The position numbers and the translations under genes were made by a program. Below, piece by piece: positions 55,341 to 64,000 of a stretch of DNA of 64,000 nucleotides. The stretch is from contig NZ_FTMZ01000005.1 of NCBI RefSeq assembly GCF_900156335.1, positions 180,543-244,542 on the forward strand, given 5' to 3'. Numbering within the stretch: the stretch's first letter is position 1; the number at the start of each line of letters is the position of its first letter. The notes beneath the pieces are model-generated. The model made no database searches. It saw only the letters and a program-made list of their open reading frames with translations, and was not told the origin of the DNA. The DNA is from Sphaerotilus natans (GTDB lineage: Bacteria > Pseudomonadota > Gammaproteobacteria > Burkholderiales > Burkholderiaceae_C).

Positions 55341-55357
55341 ATGTAACTTGGTTACAT
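55341..55357. promoter_or_regulatory. Operator-like palindrome 2 upstream of aglE
   Basis: ATGTAAC-TTG-GTTACAT has perfect 7-bp arms. It shares the TGTAA-N5-TTACA design with 55150-55166 and lies 191 bp further upstream, a spacing that would allow DNA looping. No regulator gene is adjacent. Confidence 0.6.
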
Positions 55358-55561
55358 CCAGAGCGCCCGAGGCGTCCGGCCTGTGGCGCAGGCACCTCCG
55401 ATCGGGGGCCGACCTCGTGGAAACGGCGTGTCAGTCGGCGCGCTCGCAGCGCCCTGCCCCGGACGCCTGACCGCGGAAGTCGCTCTGCCACGACAGCGTG
55501 GCGGTGTCGAGCCCGTGGTGGCGCGCGGGCAGCCAGCCGCGCCCTGCCCCGTTCCGCGCGT
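55358..55561. other. Non-coding stretch between agl operators and nifA end
   Basis: About 200 bp of GC-rich DNA lie between the second agl palindrome and the nifA stop codon. No terminator with a T-run, repeat or gene was recognised, so nifA transcripts might read toward the agl operon. Confidence 0.4.
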
Positions 55562-57382
<1,821 letters not shown>

Positions 57383-57561
57383 CACGCACCTCCTTGGGGT
57401 CCGGTCAGCGCCGCGGTGGGCGAGGCGCCGCGGCAAGGTGCATGCCTCGCGCCGGCACGGGGCAGAAAGGCGCCTGGACGCGGCATGCTGCGCGGGCTGC
57501 AGCAACAAATGCGCCGAATGCGCGCCAGATCACCGCAGTTGGCCATCAGAAGCCCGCATCC
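57383..57561 (-). other. nifA leader region
   Basis: The region between the FNR-like box and the nifA start contains the strong Shine-Dalgarno sequence and a possible hairpin (GCGAGGC 57420-57426 with GCCTCGC 57444-57450). No sigma-54 promoter of its own was recognised here. Confidence 0.4.
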
Positions 57562-57575
57562 TTGATGCAGCTCAA
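57562..57575. promoter_or_regulatory. FNR/Anr/FixK-like box upstream of nifA
   Basis: TTGATGCAGCTCAA matches TTGAT-N4-ATCAA at nine of ten defined positions. It lies 180 bp before the nifA start and 20 bp after the ferritin-like stop. It would give low-oxygen control of nifA by an FNR-family protein. Confidence 0.6.
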
Positions 57576-57594
57576 AATTTGGCACTCCGGTCGG

Positions 57595-58050
57595 TCAGGC
57601 CGCGCAGGCGTGCAGCCGGCGCTCGAGCTCGGCCAGGTGCTCGGCCTCCTCGGCGGCGAACTCGGCCGCGAGGTGGCGCACGTCCGGGTCCCGCGCCAGC
57701 GCGGCGACCGCGGCGTAGTAGGCGTGGCCGCGGCGCTCGCTCTCCAGCGCCAGCTCCAGCGCCGAGCGCACCGTCATCTGCGCGTCGACGCCGACCCAGT
57801 CGGCGGTCTCGGGCGCGATGCCGTCGGGCCAGTCGTACTCGTGGTCGGCCAGCACCGGCAGATCGCGCCACTGGCCGCGGGCCTGCGCCTCGGCCAGATG
57901 CAGGCGCGAGAAATGCGCCATGCGGGCGAAGAAGGCCTTGAGCTCGGCACGACCGTCGGTCTGCATCGCCGCGGCCAGGTCCTCGTAGCGTCGCGCGGCC
58001 TCGCGCTCGAGCGCGATCGCGTGGGCGAGGAAGCGTTCGACATCGTTCAT
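57595..58050 (-). CDS. Ferritin-like diiron protein of the nif cluster
   Basis: This 151-residue four-helix protein has two ExxH-type metal motifs: ALEREAARRYEDLAAAM with RMAHFSRLHLAEAQ, and ALESERRGHAYYAAVAAL with EFAAEEAEHLAELERRL. This is the rubrerythrin/ferritin-like arrangement but without a rubredoxin domain. Such genes are often found in nif clusters. Roles in peroxide removal or iron handling near nitrogenase are inferred. It is 14 bp after fixX. Confidence 0.8.
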   Translation of the reverse strand: MNDVERFLAHAIALEREAARRYEDLAAAMQTDGRAELKAFFARMAHFSRLHLAEAQARGQWRDLPVLADHEYDWPDGIAPETADWVGVDAQMTVRSALELALESERRGHAYYAAVAALARDPDVRHLAAEFAAEEAEHLAELERRLHACAA

Positions 58051-58064
58051 CGCGGACCGACCCT

Positions 58065-58373
58065 TCAGCCGAACTTGAACAGGATGCCGTGGCCGCCGCG
58101 CGGGTATTCCCACGCGACGTTGGCATGCTCGGTGCAGATCACCCGGCAGCTGCCGCACTCCAGGCAACCGTCGGTGATCAGCGTCACCGCGCGGTTGCCC
58201 TCGGCCTTGTAGCAGGAGGCCGGGCAGACGAAGGTGCACGACTGGTCCTTGCAGTCGTTCGCGCAGACCTCCGGCGCCTTGATCCGGATGTGCGGCCGAC
58301 CGTGGTCGACCTTGTAGCGGTTCTGGAAGAGCTTCTCTTCCACGTTGACGACGATGTTGGCTGCAGCGCTCAT
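58065..58373 (-). CDS. fixX: Ferredoxin-like FixX
   Basis: This 102-residue iron-sulfur subunit completes the FixABCX electron-bifurcating complex. It has Cys70-X2-Cys73-X2-Cys76-X3-Cys80 in DGCLECGSCRVICTEH for a 4Fe-4S cluster, and a second cysteine-rich stretch (Cys37, 41, 46, 50, 54). The C-terminus YPRGGHGILFKFG is family-specific. The start overlaps the fixC stop by 4 nt. Confidence 0.96.
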   Translation of the reverse strand: MSAAANIVVNVEEKLFQNRYKVDHGRPHIRIKAPEVCANDCKDQSCTFVCPASCYKAEGNRAVTLITDGCLECGSCRVICTEHANVAWEYPRGGHGILFKFG

Positions 58374-59674
58374 CGCACGGCCCTCCAGAGCTTGACGGCA
58401 TCACCCACCAGACCGGTCAGCTTGCGGGCGGCCTTGAAGCTGCCCAGCACTTCCCGCTCCTTGGTCTTCTTGTCGACGCCATCGACGGTGAACATCGTCT
58501 GCGCCGCCCGGTTGACCAGACCGGGATAGGTGCTGAAGAAGTGCGGGCTGTTGTGCAGCACCTCCGGCAGGTCGCGGTACTTCTTCAGGTCCTTCATCAC
58601 GAAGCTGTCGTCCAGCGCGGCCTTGTAGGCCGACAGGGTCTTCGCGTCCATGTCCTTGCCGGCGGCCCTGGCGGCGATCACCGTCTCGGCGGCCAGGCGG
58701 CCGGTGGTCATCGCCAGGTTCGAGCCCTCGCGGTGCGCGGCGTTCACGAAGCCGCCCGAGTCGCCGACGATCATCCAGCCGTGGCCGAAGATCTTCGGCA
58801 CCGCGTGGAAGCCGCCCTCGGGAATCAGGTGCGCGCAGTACTCCTTCATCTCGCCGCCCTCGATCAGCGGCGCGATGCTCGGGTGCTTCTTCAGCTTCTC
58901 CAGGAGCGCGTAGGGCGTCGTGCGGTTCGGATTGGTCTTGAAGTCGCTGAGCATGCAGCCCACGCCGATCGTCAGCGAATCCTTGTTGGTGTAGAGGAAG
59001 CCGGTGCCGACCATGCCCTCGGTGACCGAGCCCATCATCTCGATGACGACGCCCTCCTCCTCGCCGATGTTGAAGCGCGCCTGGATGACCTCCTCGGGCA
59101 TGAAGAGGATCTCCTTGACCGCCAGCGCGACATCCTTGGCCTGGATCTCCGGGTGGAAGCCCGCCTTGCGCGCCAGCGTCGAGTTGACGCCGTCGGCCAG
59201 GATGACCACGTCGGCGAAGACATCGCCGCCGAGCCGGTCGCAGCGCACGCCGACGACGCGCTCGCCGTCCATCAGCAGCTGCTCGACGGTGGTCTCGCAG
59301 ATCAGCAGCGCGCCGGCCTCGCGCACCTTCGACGAGAACCACTTGTCGAACTGCGCGCGGATGATGGTGTAGCGGTTGTACGGCGGCTTGTTGTAGTCCT
59401 CGCTGCGGAAGTGCGTGCCGACGAAGCTCTTGTCGTCGAGCAGCCACATGCGCTGCTCGATGATGTGGCGCTCCAGCGGTGCGTCCTCGCGGAAGTCGGG
59501 AATGATCCTCTCCAGCGCGTCGCTGTAGAGGATCGCGCCCTGCACGTTCTTCGAGCCGGGGTATTCGCCCCGCTCGATCTGCAGCACCTTCAGGCCGGCC
59601 TTGGCCAGCGTGTAGGTCGCGGCGTTGCCCGAGGGGCCGGCGCCGACGACGATGGCGTCGAACTTTTCTGGCAT
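58370..59674 (-). CDS. fixC: FixC flavoprotein (ETF-quinone oxidoreductase-like)
   Basis: This 434-residue FAD protein has the dinucleotide motif VVGAGPSGNAATYTLAKAGL (10-29), LADGVNSTLARKAG and GDSGGFVNAAHREGSNLAMTTGR. It passes the high-potential electron to the quinone pool, with FixX, while FixAB send a low-potential electron toward ferredoxin or flavodoxin and nitrogenase. It lies between fixB (28-bp gap) and fixX. Confidence 0.96.
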   Translation of the reverse strand: MPEKFDAIVVGAGPSGNAATYTLAKAGLKVLQIERGEYPGSKNVQGAILYSDALERIIPDFREDAPLERHIIEQRMWLLDDKSFVGTHFRSEDYNKPPYNRYTIIRAQFDKWFSSKVREAGALLICETTVEQLLMDGERVVGVRCDRLGGDVFADVVILADGVNSTLARKAGFHPEIQAKDVALAVKEILFMPEEVIQARFNIGEEEGVVIEMMGSVTEGMVGTGFLYTNKDSLTIGVGCMLSDFKTNPNRTTPYALLEKLKKHPSIAPLIEGGEMKEYCAHLIPEGGFHAVPKIFGHGWMIVGDSGGFVNAAHREGSNLAMTTGRLAAETVIAARAAGKDMDAKTLSAYKAALDDSFVMKDLKKYRDLPEVLHNSPHFFSTYPGLVNRAAQTMFTVDGVDKKTKEREVLGSFKAARKLTGLVGDAVKLWRAVR

Positions 59675-59702
59675 GACTGCTCTCCTTCGGGGGCTCGGTC
59701 GG

Positions 59703-60827
59703 TCAGGCGACCTTGAGGATGCGGCGGTCGAGATGGCTGCGGAACGTGGCCGTCAGCACGGGCAGCACCTGCATCGCGTTGCCGACGATGCCGTGGTGGG
59801 CGAAGTCGAAGATCGGGGCGTTCGGGTCGGTGTTGATCGCGACGATGATGTCGCTGCCCTCCATGCCGACGCGGTGCTGGATGGCGCCGGAGACGCCCGC
59901 GGCGATGTAGAGCTTCGGGCGCACCGTCTTGCCGGTCTGGCCGACCTGGCGCTCGGCCTCCAGCCAGCCGGCCTGCGTGACCGCGCGGGTGGCGCCGACC
60001 TCGGCGCCGAGCACCCGCGCCAGGCCCCACACCAGCTTCATGTTGTCGGCGTTCTTCAGGCCCTTGCCGGCGGTCACGATGATGTCGGCGTACGACAGGT
60101 TCACCGTGTTGCGGTTCGCGTCCGGGATGAACTCGAGCAGCTTGGTGACGATGTCGGTCTCGATCATGCCCAGCGCCATCGTCGAGATCGTGCCGGTGCG
60201 GCTCTCGTCGCGGCGCGGCATCGGCGCGGTGCGCGGGCGCATCGTCGCCATCTGCGGCCGGTAGGCCAGCGTCATGATCGTGCACAGCAGCGAGCCGCCG
60301 AAGGTCGGCCGCGTGGCGGCCAGCGCCCGGCCGTCGATGTTGAGCTCGGTGCAGTCGGCGGTCAGGCCGGTGCCCAGCGTCGTCGCCACCGAGCCGGCCA
60401 GATCGCGGCCCATCGTGGTGGCGCCCAGCAGCAGGATCTCGGGCTGGTGCGTGTTGACCAGGTCGGTCAGGCCCTTGGTGTAGGGCTCGTTGCGGTAGCC
60501 CTGCAGCACCGGGTCGCGCATGATGTGGCAGTGGTCGGCGCCGTAGACATAGGCCTCCTTCGCGAAGGCCTCCATGTCGTCGGCCGGTCCGCCCATCAGC
60601 ACGCCGCTGACCTGCACGCCGAGCTGGTCGGCGAGGATGCGCGCCTGGCCCATCAGCTCCCAGCTGACGCTGTGCACCTGGCCGCGGTCGTGCTCGATGA
60701 ACACCCAGACGCCCTTGTAGGCCTTCAGGTGCTCGGGCAGCTCGGTGCTGCGGCCCGAGCGGCCGGCGGTCTTGGCGGCGCCGGCGGCAGCCGCAGCGGA
60801 CATGGATGGCTTGGCGGGTTCGGCCAT
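59703..60827 (-). CDS. fixB: FixB, ETF alpha-like subunit
   Basis: This 374-residue subunit has an Ala-rich N-terminal extension (1-33), then [33 protein letters not shown]. The FAD-binding C-terminal part has [45 protein letters not shown] and [20 protein letters not shown]. With FixA it bifurcates electrons from NADH. It starts 34 bp after fixA. The name etfA also applies by family. Confidence 0.95.
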   Translation of the reverse strand: MAEPAKPSMSAAAAAGAAKTAGRSGRSTELPEHLKAYKGVWVFIEHDRGQVHSVSWELMGQARILADQLGVQVSGVLMGGPADDMEAFAKEAYVYGADHCHIMRDPVLQGYRNEPYTKGLTDLVNTHQPEILLLGATTMGRDLAGSVATTLGTGLTADCTELNIDGRALAATRPTFGGSLLCTIMTLAYRPQMATMRPRTAPMPRRDESRTGTISTMALGMIETDIVTKLLEFIPDANRNTVNLSYADIIVTAGKGLKNADNMKLVWGLARVLGAEVGATRAVTQAGWLEAERQVGQTGKTVRPKLYIAAGVSGAIQHRVGMEGSDIIVAINTDPNAPIFDFAHHGIVGNAMQVLPVLTATFRSHLDRRILKVA

Positions 60828-60861
60828 GGTGGTTCTCCTGTCGGGGGCTTCGGCGCCGGGC

Positions 60862-61713
60862 TCAGGCGCTCAGGCGGTCGACGGTCTCCTGCTCGAGCGT
60901 CGGGTGGGTGGTGAAGATCTTCTGCAGCAGGTTCAGGCACACGTCGTTGACGCTGCTGCCGTCGCCCACCTCCTGCATCTCGGCGCGCTCCTTGCGGGCC
61001 TTGGGCGCGAAGACCTTGCTGACGATGGTCGGGCTGCCCTTCAGGCCGATCTTGCTGACGTCCTCGATGCCGGCCTGGTCCTTGTTCCACTTGCGCACCG
61101 GCACGCGCGCGGCGCGCAGCATGTCCTCCATCGTCGCGAAGCGCATCTCGTTGGTGCCTTCGAGCATGGTGATCAGGCTCGGCAGCGTGGTCTTCAGGCG
61201 CTGCACGCCGCCCTCGGCGCGGCGCTCGACGGTGAGGGTGCGCGCGTCCAGGTCGACCTCGTTGATCTTGCTGACGTAGGTCAGCAGGTTCAGGCCGAGG
61301 CGCCTGGCCACGCCGGGGCCGACCTGCGCGGTGTCGCCGTCGATGGTCTGCTTGCCGGTGAAGACCAGGTCGACCGCCTGCTCCTCGCCGATCTTGCGGA
61401 TCGCCGCGGCCAGCGCGAAGCTGGTGGCCAGCGTGTCGGCGCCGGCGAACGCGCGGTCGGTGACCAGGATGGCGTCGGTGGCGCCGAAGCTGATGCACTT
61501 GCGCAGCGCGTCCTCCGCCTGCGGCGGGCCCATGCACAGCATCGTGACGCGGCCGCCGAACTTGTCCTTCAGCCGCAGCGCCTCTTCCAGCGCGAACAGG
61601 TCGTAGGGGTTGACGATCGCCGGGACGCCCTGGCGCATGATGGTGTTGGTGACCGGGTGGACGCGGATCTGCGCCGAGTCCGGCACCTGCTTGATGCAGA
61701 CGACGATGTGCAT
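60862..61713 (-). CDS. fixA: FixA, ETF beta-like subunit
   Basis: This 283-residue subunit has HIVVCIKQVPDSAQIRVHPVTNTI (2-25), VNPYDLFALEEALRLKD and FTGKQTIDGDTAQVGPGVARRLGL, typical of FixA. It is the NADH-oxidising half, with FixB, of the complex that makes reductant for nitrogenase. It is 40 bp after nifW within the nifV-led operon. Confidence 0.96.
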   Translation of the reverse strand: MHIVVCIKQVPDSAQIRVHPVTNTIMRQGVPAIVNPYDLFALEEALRLKDKFGGRVTMLCMGPPQAEDALRKCISFGATDAILVTDRAFAGADTLATSFALAAAIRKIGEEQAVDLVFTGKQTIDGDTAQVGPGVARRLGLNLLTYVSKINEVDLDARTLTVERRAEGGVQRLKTTLPSLITMLEGTNEMRFATMEDMLRAARVPVRKWNKDQAGIEDVSKIGLKGSPTIVSKVFAPKARKERAEMQEVGDGSSVNDVCLNLLQKIFTTHPTLEQETVDRLSA

Positions 61714-61753
61714 GGGACGGCTCTCCTGGGACGGACGGTGGGCGGGCGGGCGT

Positions 61754-62095
61754 TCAGGCCGCGGCGCGGCGCGCGCGCAGGCTGTCGCGCAGCGAGGTCA
61801 CCGGCACGCTCTGGCGGCCGCCGACGTCCTGGAAGACCTTGAAGACCTTCTCCTGCGCGGCGCTGGAGGCGACGAAGTCCTGGTAGGCGCGCGCCAGCAG
61901 CTCGCGGTAGCGCCGGAACGTCTCGACCTCGTCGAGGCCGGACAGGCCCTCGGTGGTGTGCAGGTACTGGTAGAAGCGCTTGAGGATGTGCAGCCGGTTG
62001 ACGTGCACGATGCGCTCGTCGTAGCTCAGACCGAAGAACTGCAGGAAGTCCTCGGCGCTCGACAGGGCCTTGAGACGGTGGATCAGGCTGTCCAT
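61754..62095 (-). CDS. nifW: Nitrogenase-protective protein NifW
   Basis: This 113-residue protein has LIHRLKALSSAEDFLQFFGLSYDERIVHVNRLHILKRFYQYL, the NifW pattern. In Azotobacter NifW associates with MoFe protein and helps its maturation or oxygen tolerance. The ATG at 62095 overlaps the end of nifV by 13 bp, which supports translational coupling. Confidence 0.92.
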   Translation of the reverse strand: MDSLIHRLKALSSAEDFLQFFGLSYDERIVHVNRLHILKRFYQYLHTTEGLSGLDEVETFRRYRELLARAYQDFVASSAAQEKVFKVFQDVGGRQSVPVTSLRDSLRARRAAA

Positions 62096-63258
62096 GAAGG
62101 CATCTCCGTGTGGATCGACGGCTGGAAGCGGGTTTCCCGGTGGAAGTGGCGCAGCTCCTCGGCCGAGGGCTCGCGCTTGGTGGCGGTGACGTGGCGGCGG
62201 ATGCGATCGAGCAGCGGCGCGACCTGCTGCGCGTCCACGCGCAGGCCCAGCGCATCGCAGGCGCGGATCAGCCCGGCCGAGCCGGAGTGCTTGCCCAGCA
62301 CCAGGCGGTGCTGGCGCCCGAGTTCCTCCGGCGCGAAGGTCTCGTAGTTGCGGCGGTCCTTGAGCAGGCCGTCGACGTGGATGCCGCTCTCGTGGCTGAA
62401 CACCGCCTCGCCGACGATGCTCTTGCCCGGCGCGACCGGCCGGCCGGAGGCGCCCGCCACCAGCGCGCTGATGGCCGGCAGCGCGGCGGTGTCGATGCCG
62501 CATTCGATGCCGTGCAGGTGGCGCAGCGCCATGACCACCTCCTCCATCGCCGCGTTGCCGGCGCGCTCGCCCAGGCCGTTGACGGTGGTGGAGGCGTGGG
62601 TGGCGCCGGCGCGCACGGCCGCCAGCGTGTTGGCGGTGGCCAGGCCGAGGTCGTTGTGCGGATGGATCTCGAGGTCGAGGTCGATCTCGCGGCGCAGCGC
62701 GGCGATGCGGCGGTGCGTCTCGAAGGGGTCGAGCAGGCCAAGCGTGTCGGCGTAGCGCACCCGCACCGCGCCGGCCTGCTGCGCGACGACCGCCGCATGG
62801 GTCAGGAAGCGCTCGTCGGCGCGCGAGGCGTCCTCGAAGCCGATGCTCGGCACCGCGCCGGCCTCCAGCACCTGCGCGGCGCAGCGCCGGATCGCCGCCA
62901 GCACCCAGGCGCGGTCGCGGCCCAGCTTGCGCTCGATCTGCAGGTCCGACACCGGCACCGACAGATGGACGATGTCGGCGCCGCAGCGCAGCGACGCGCC
63001 GATGTCGCGGTCGGCCATGCGGCCCCAGACCATGGTGCGCGCCCGGCGCACGCGGCGGGCGATCTCGCCGATCAGCTCGGTCTCGTGCTCGCCCATCGCC
63101 GGAATGCCGATCTCCATCTCCGGCACGCCCGCCGCATCCAGCGCCGCGGCGATCGCCAGCTTCTCGTCATCCGAGAAGGCCACGCCCGCGGTCTGTTCGC
63201 CATCGCGCAGCGTGGTGTCGTTGATCACGACGCAGGACTTCGACAGGAGAGGCTTCAT
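62083..63258 (-). CDS. nifV: Homocitrate synthase NifV
   Basis: This 391-residue enzyme joins acetyl-CoA and 2-oxoglutarate to homocitrate, the organic ligand of FeMo-co. It has VVINDTTLRDGEQTAGVAFS (10-29), the HMGL-like barrel with EIHPHNDLGLATANTLAAVRAGATHASTTVNGLGERAGN (about 195-234) and ESGIHVDGLLKD. It is the first gene behind a sigma-54/NifA promoter and leads an operon with nifW and fixABCX. Confidence 0.95.
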   Translation of the reverse strand: MKPLLSKSCVVINDTTLRDGEQTAGVAFSDDEKLAIAAALDAAGVPEMEIGIPAMGEHETELIGEIARRVRRARTMVWGRMADRDIGASLRCGADIVHLSVPVSDLQIERKLGRDRAWVLAAIRRCAAQVLEAGAVPSIGFEDASRADERFLTHAAVVAQQAGAVRVRYADTLGLLDPFETHRRIAALRREIDLDLEIHPHNDLGLATANTLAAVRAGATHASTTVNGLGERAGNAAMEEVVMALRHLHGIECGIDTAALPAISALVAGASGRPVAPGKSIVGEAVFSHESGIHVDGLLKDRRNYETFAPEELGRQHRLVLGKHSGSAGLIRACDALGLRVDAQQVAPLLDRIRRHVTATKREPSAEELRHFHRETRFQPSIHTEMPSWTA

Positions 63259-63303
63259 CGTCGGGTCTCGTCAGCGGTTGGGGTGTCTGTTCCACCCCTT
63301 CAG

Positions 63304-63319
63304 CGCAAGGCCCATGCCA
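63304..63319 (-). promoter_or_regulatory. Sigma-54 promoter of the nifV operon
   Basis: Read on the minus strand, TGGCATGGGCCTTGCG matches the -24/-12 consensus TGGCAC-N5-TTGCW with exact spacing; the GG and GC cores are intact. Transcription would start about 12 nt downstream (near 63294), giving a leader of about 36 nt before nifV. Confidence 0.75.
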
Positions 63320-63335
63320 GCCCTCACCCATCACT

Positions 63336-63348
63336 CAAGTCATTGATT
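63336..63348. promoter_or_regulatory. IHF site between NifA site and promoter
   Basis: CAAGTCATTGATT matches the IHF consensus (YAA-N4-TTGATW, reverse of WATCAA-N4-TTR) at every defined position. It lies between the sigma-54 promoter and the NifA activator site, where IHF bends DNA in many nif promoters. Confidence 0.65.
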
Positions 63349-63397
63349 TTCAACGACTTTTTTCACGACACCGAGACACGTCGGGTGGTGTTGCTTT

Positions 63398-63413
63398 TGT
63401 CGGGTTGATGACA
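63398..63413. promoter_or_regulatory. NifA upstream activator sequence
   Basis: TGT-N10-ACA (TGTCGGGTTGATGACA) is an exact match to the NifA binding motif. Its centre is about 111 bp upstream of the inferred start site, within the normal range for NifA sites. Confidence 0.75.
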
Positions 63414-63744
63414 GCGGGCGGGGGTGCGGGGCGTCGAAATTTTTTGCAACATATTTCACTTCTTTGACTGCCCGGGTGTGATTTCTTGCCAAAAATAAAG
63501 CTGTCAACACATCAAGAAAAGAATAAAAATTTATACCCATTACAAAAATTAAATAACCCAACAGCAAATCAAAAACCAAAATCATGTCAACCGCTGGATG
63601 CCCCCGCACACTCTACAAATATTTCTCACCAGACCGTGTATCGACCCTTGACGCAGGGCGATTGCATGAAGAACCTGGTCGGTTCCGTGTTATGAACACG
63701 CCCCGCTGACCCAACCGCCGCAGCTCGAAGCGGCGCCCGCCCCG
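63414..63744. other. AT-rich non-coding patch next to the transposase
   Basis: Beyond the NifA site the sequence changes sharply to AT-rich DNA (about 63430-63640, with runs such as AAAAATTTATACCCATTAC) in an otherwise GC-rich window. Short frames here have no recognisable features. The left end of the ISAs1-type element should lie between about 63640 and 63744, but its terminal repeat cannot be fixed without the right end. Confidence 0.5.
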
Positions 63745-64000
63745 ATGACCACTGCGCCGCTGCTCCCCCACTTCATCGAGGCGCTGGCCGAACTGGACGA
63801 TCCGCGCTCGCGGTCGTGTCCGTTTCCGCTGGACGAGCTGATGTTCGCGGCGCTGTGCGGCGTCAGCAGTGGCGCCGACAGCTGGGTCTCGGTCACCGAC
63901 TGGGCCGAGCTGCAGATCGACTGGCTGCGCCAGCATCTGCCGTACGCCAACGGCATCGCCTCGCACGACACCTTCGGGCGCGTCTTCAGCCTGCTCGACC
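63745..64000 (+). mobile_element. ISAs1-type transposase, 5' part
   Basis: The frame from ATG 63745 runs off the right edge (about 85 residues). It begins TTAPLLPHFIEALAELDDPR followed by RSCPFPLDELMFAALCGVSSGADSW and ends with GIASHDTFGRVFSLLD, the N-terminal DDE_Tnp_1-associated region of ISAs1-family transposases. The catalytic DDE part is outside the window. The element is inserted just upstream of the nifV control region, pointing away from it. Confidence 0.85.

Noticed and set aside
58065..58373. FixX as a stand-alone bacterial ferredoxin for nitrogenase
   Set aside because: The C-terminal YPRGGHGILFKFG and the overlap with fixC identify it as the FixABCX subunit; a free two-cluster ferredoxin would lack this tail.
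63340..63609. An 89-codon leftward frame with a hydrophobic N-terminus (MILVFDLLLGYLIFVMGINF) upstream of nifV
   Set aside because: It lies across the AT-rich patch and ends over the NifA and IHF sites, has no ribosome-binding site or family match, and the hydrophobicity follows from AT-rich codons.
63486..63695. A 69-codon rightward frame before the transposase
   Set aside because: Composition is Lys/Asn-rich because of the AT-rich DNA; no Shine-Dalgarno sequence, no domain, and it ends just before the transposase without any link to it.

Overview
The window is high-GC DNA (roughly 70 % by eye) from a free-living, nitrogen-fixing betaproteobacterium. Gene content (nifA, fixABCX, nifV and nifW; an Acetobacter-like cellulose operon with bcsD; an ilvE/CHCC zinc finger/heptosyltransferase run; a trimeric-type porin; amylosucrase) and codon use fit Burkholderiales, most likely the Leptothrix/Sphaerotilus/Rubrivivax/Ideonella group. 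This placement is inference from gene content; no rRNA is present.

Layout. (1) 1-1.9 kb: the 5' part of a secreted protein, a YiaA/B membrane protein and a divergent Xre-type regulator around a clean inverted repeat. (2) 1.9-14.2 kb: a glucoside-use cluster read to the right: a LacI-type operator, a glucose-type ABC importer, a LacI repressor, two Gfo/Idh/MocA oxidoreductases, two TIM-barrel sugar isomerase/epimerase-like proteins and a cytoplasmic GH3 beta-glucosidase, followed by a pirin. (3) 15.3-20.9 kb: palindromic repeats, a PhoX-like protein, a class III CoA-transferase, an AbrB-family membrane protein, a BON/LysM protein and a MOSC protein. (4) 21-28.7 kb: tRNA-Arg(CCG), a membrane-anchored cytochrome c, and a leftward housekeeping run ending with ilvE. 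(5) 27-41.2 kb: a hybrid histidine kinase and NarL-type regulator divergent from the cellulose operon bcsD-bcsP-like-bcsA-bcsB-bcsZ-bcsC, whose last four genes overlap. (6) 41.6-43.7 kb: a porin with a phased-repeat promoter and an oxidoreductase. (7) 43.7-55.1 kb, leftward: aglE-aglF-aglG-aglA-aglK, amylosucrase and a bacterial homologue of the alpha/beta subunit of phosphorylase kinase. (8) 55.6-63.3 kb, leftward: nifV-nifW-fixA-fixB-fixC-fixX-ferritin-like gene, then nifA. (9) 63.4-64 kb: an AT-rich patch and the start of an ISAs1-type transposase.

How the parts work together. Region 2 would import a glucose-containing sugar or glucoside and either hydrolyse it (GH3) or process it by oxidation and TIM-barrel chemistry. 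Region 7 would import an alpha-glucoside such as sucrose, maltose or trehalose; sucrose inside the cell could be split by AglA or turned into alpha-glucan by amylosucrase, with the phosphorylase-kinase-like protein in the same operon as a possible glucan sensor or enzyme. Region 5 makes and exports cellulose under cyclic-di-GMP control (PilZ domain in BcsA). Region 8 supplies electrons (FixABCX) and homocitrate (NifV) to nitrogenase. Its promoter shows the full NifA activator site, IHF site and sigma-54 promoter arrangement, and NifA carries the four cysteines of the oxygen-sensitive class.

The best candidates for something undescribed are the amylosucrase/phosphorylase-kinase-like pair in an agl operon, the oxidoreductase/TIM-barrel glucoside cluster, and the unassigned operators in front of the agl operon and the porin gene.
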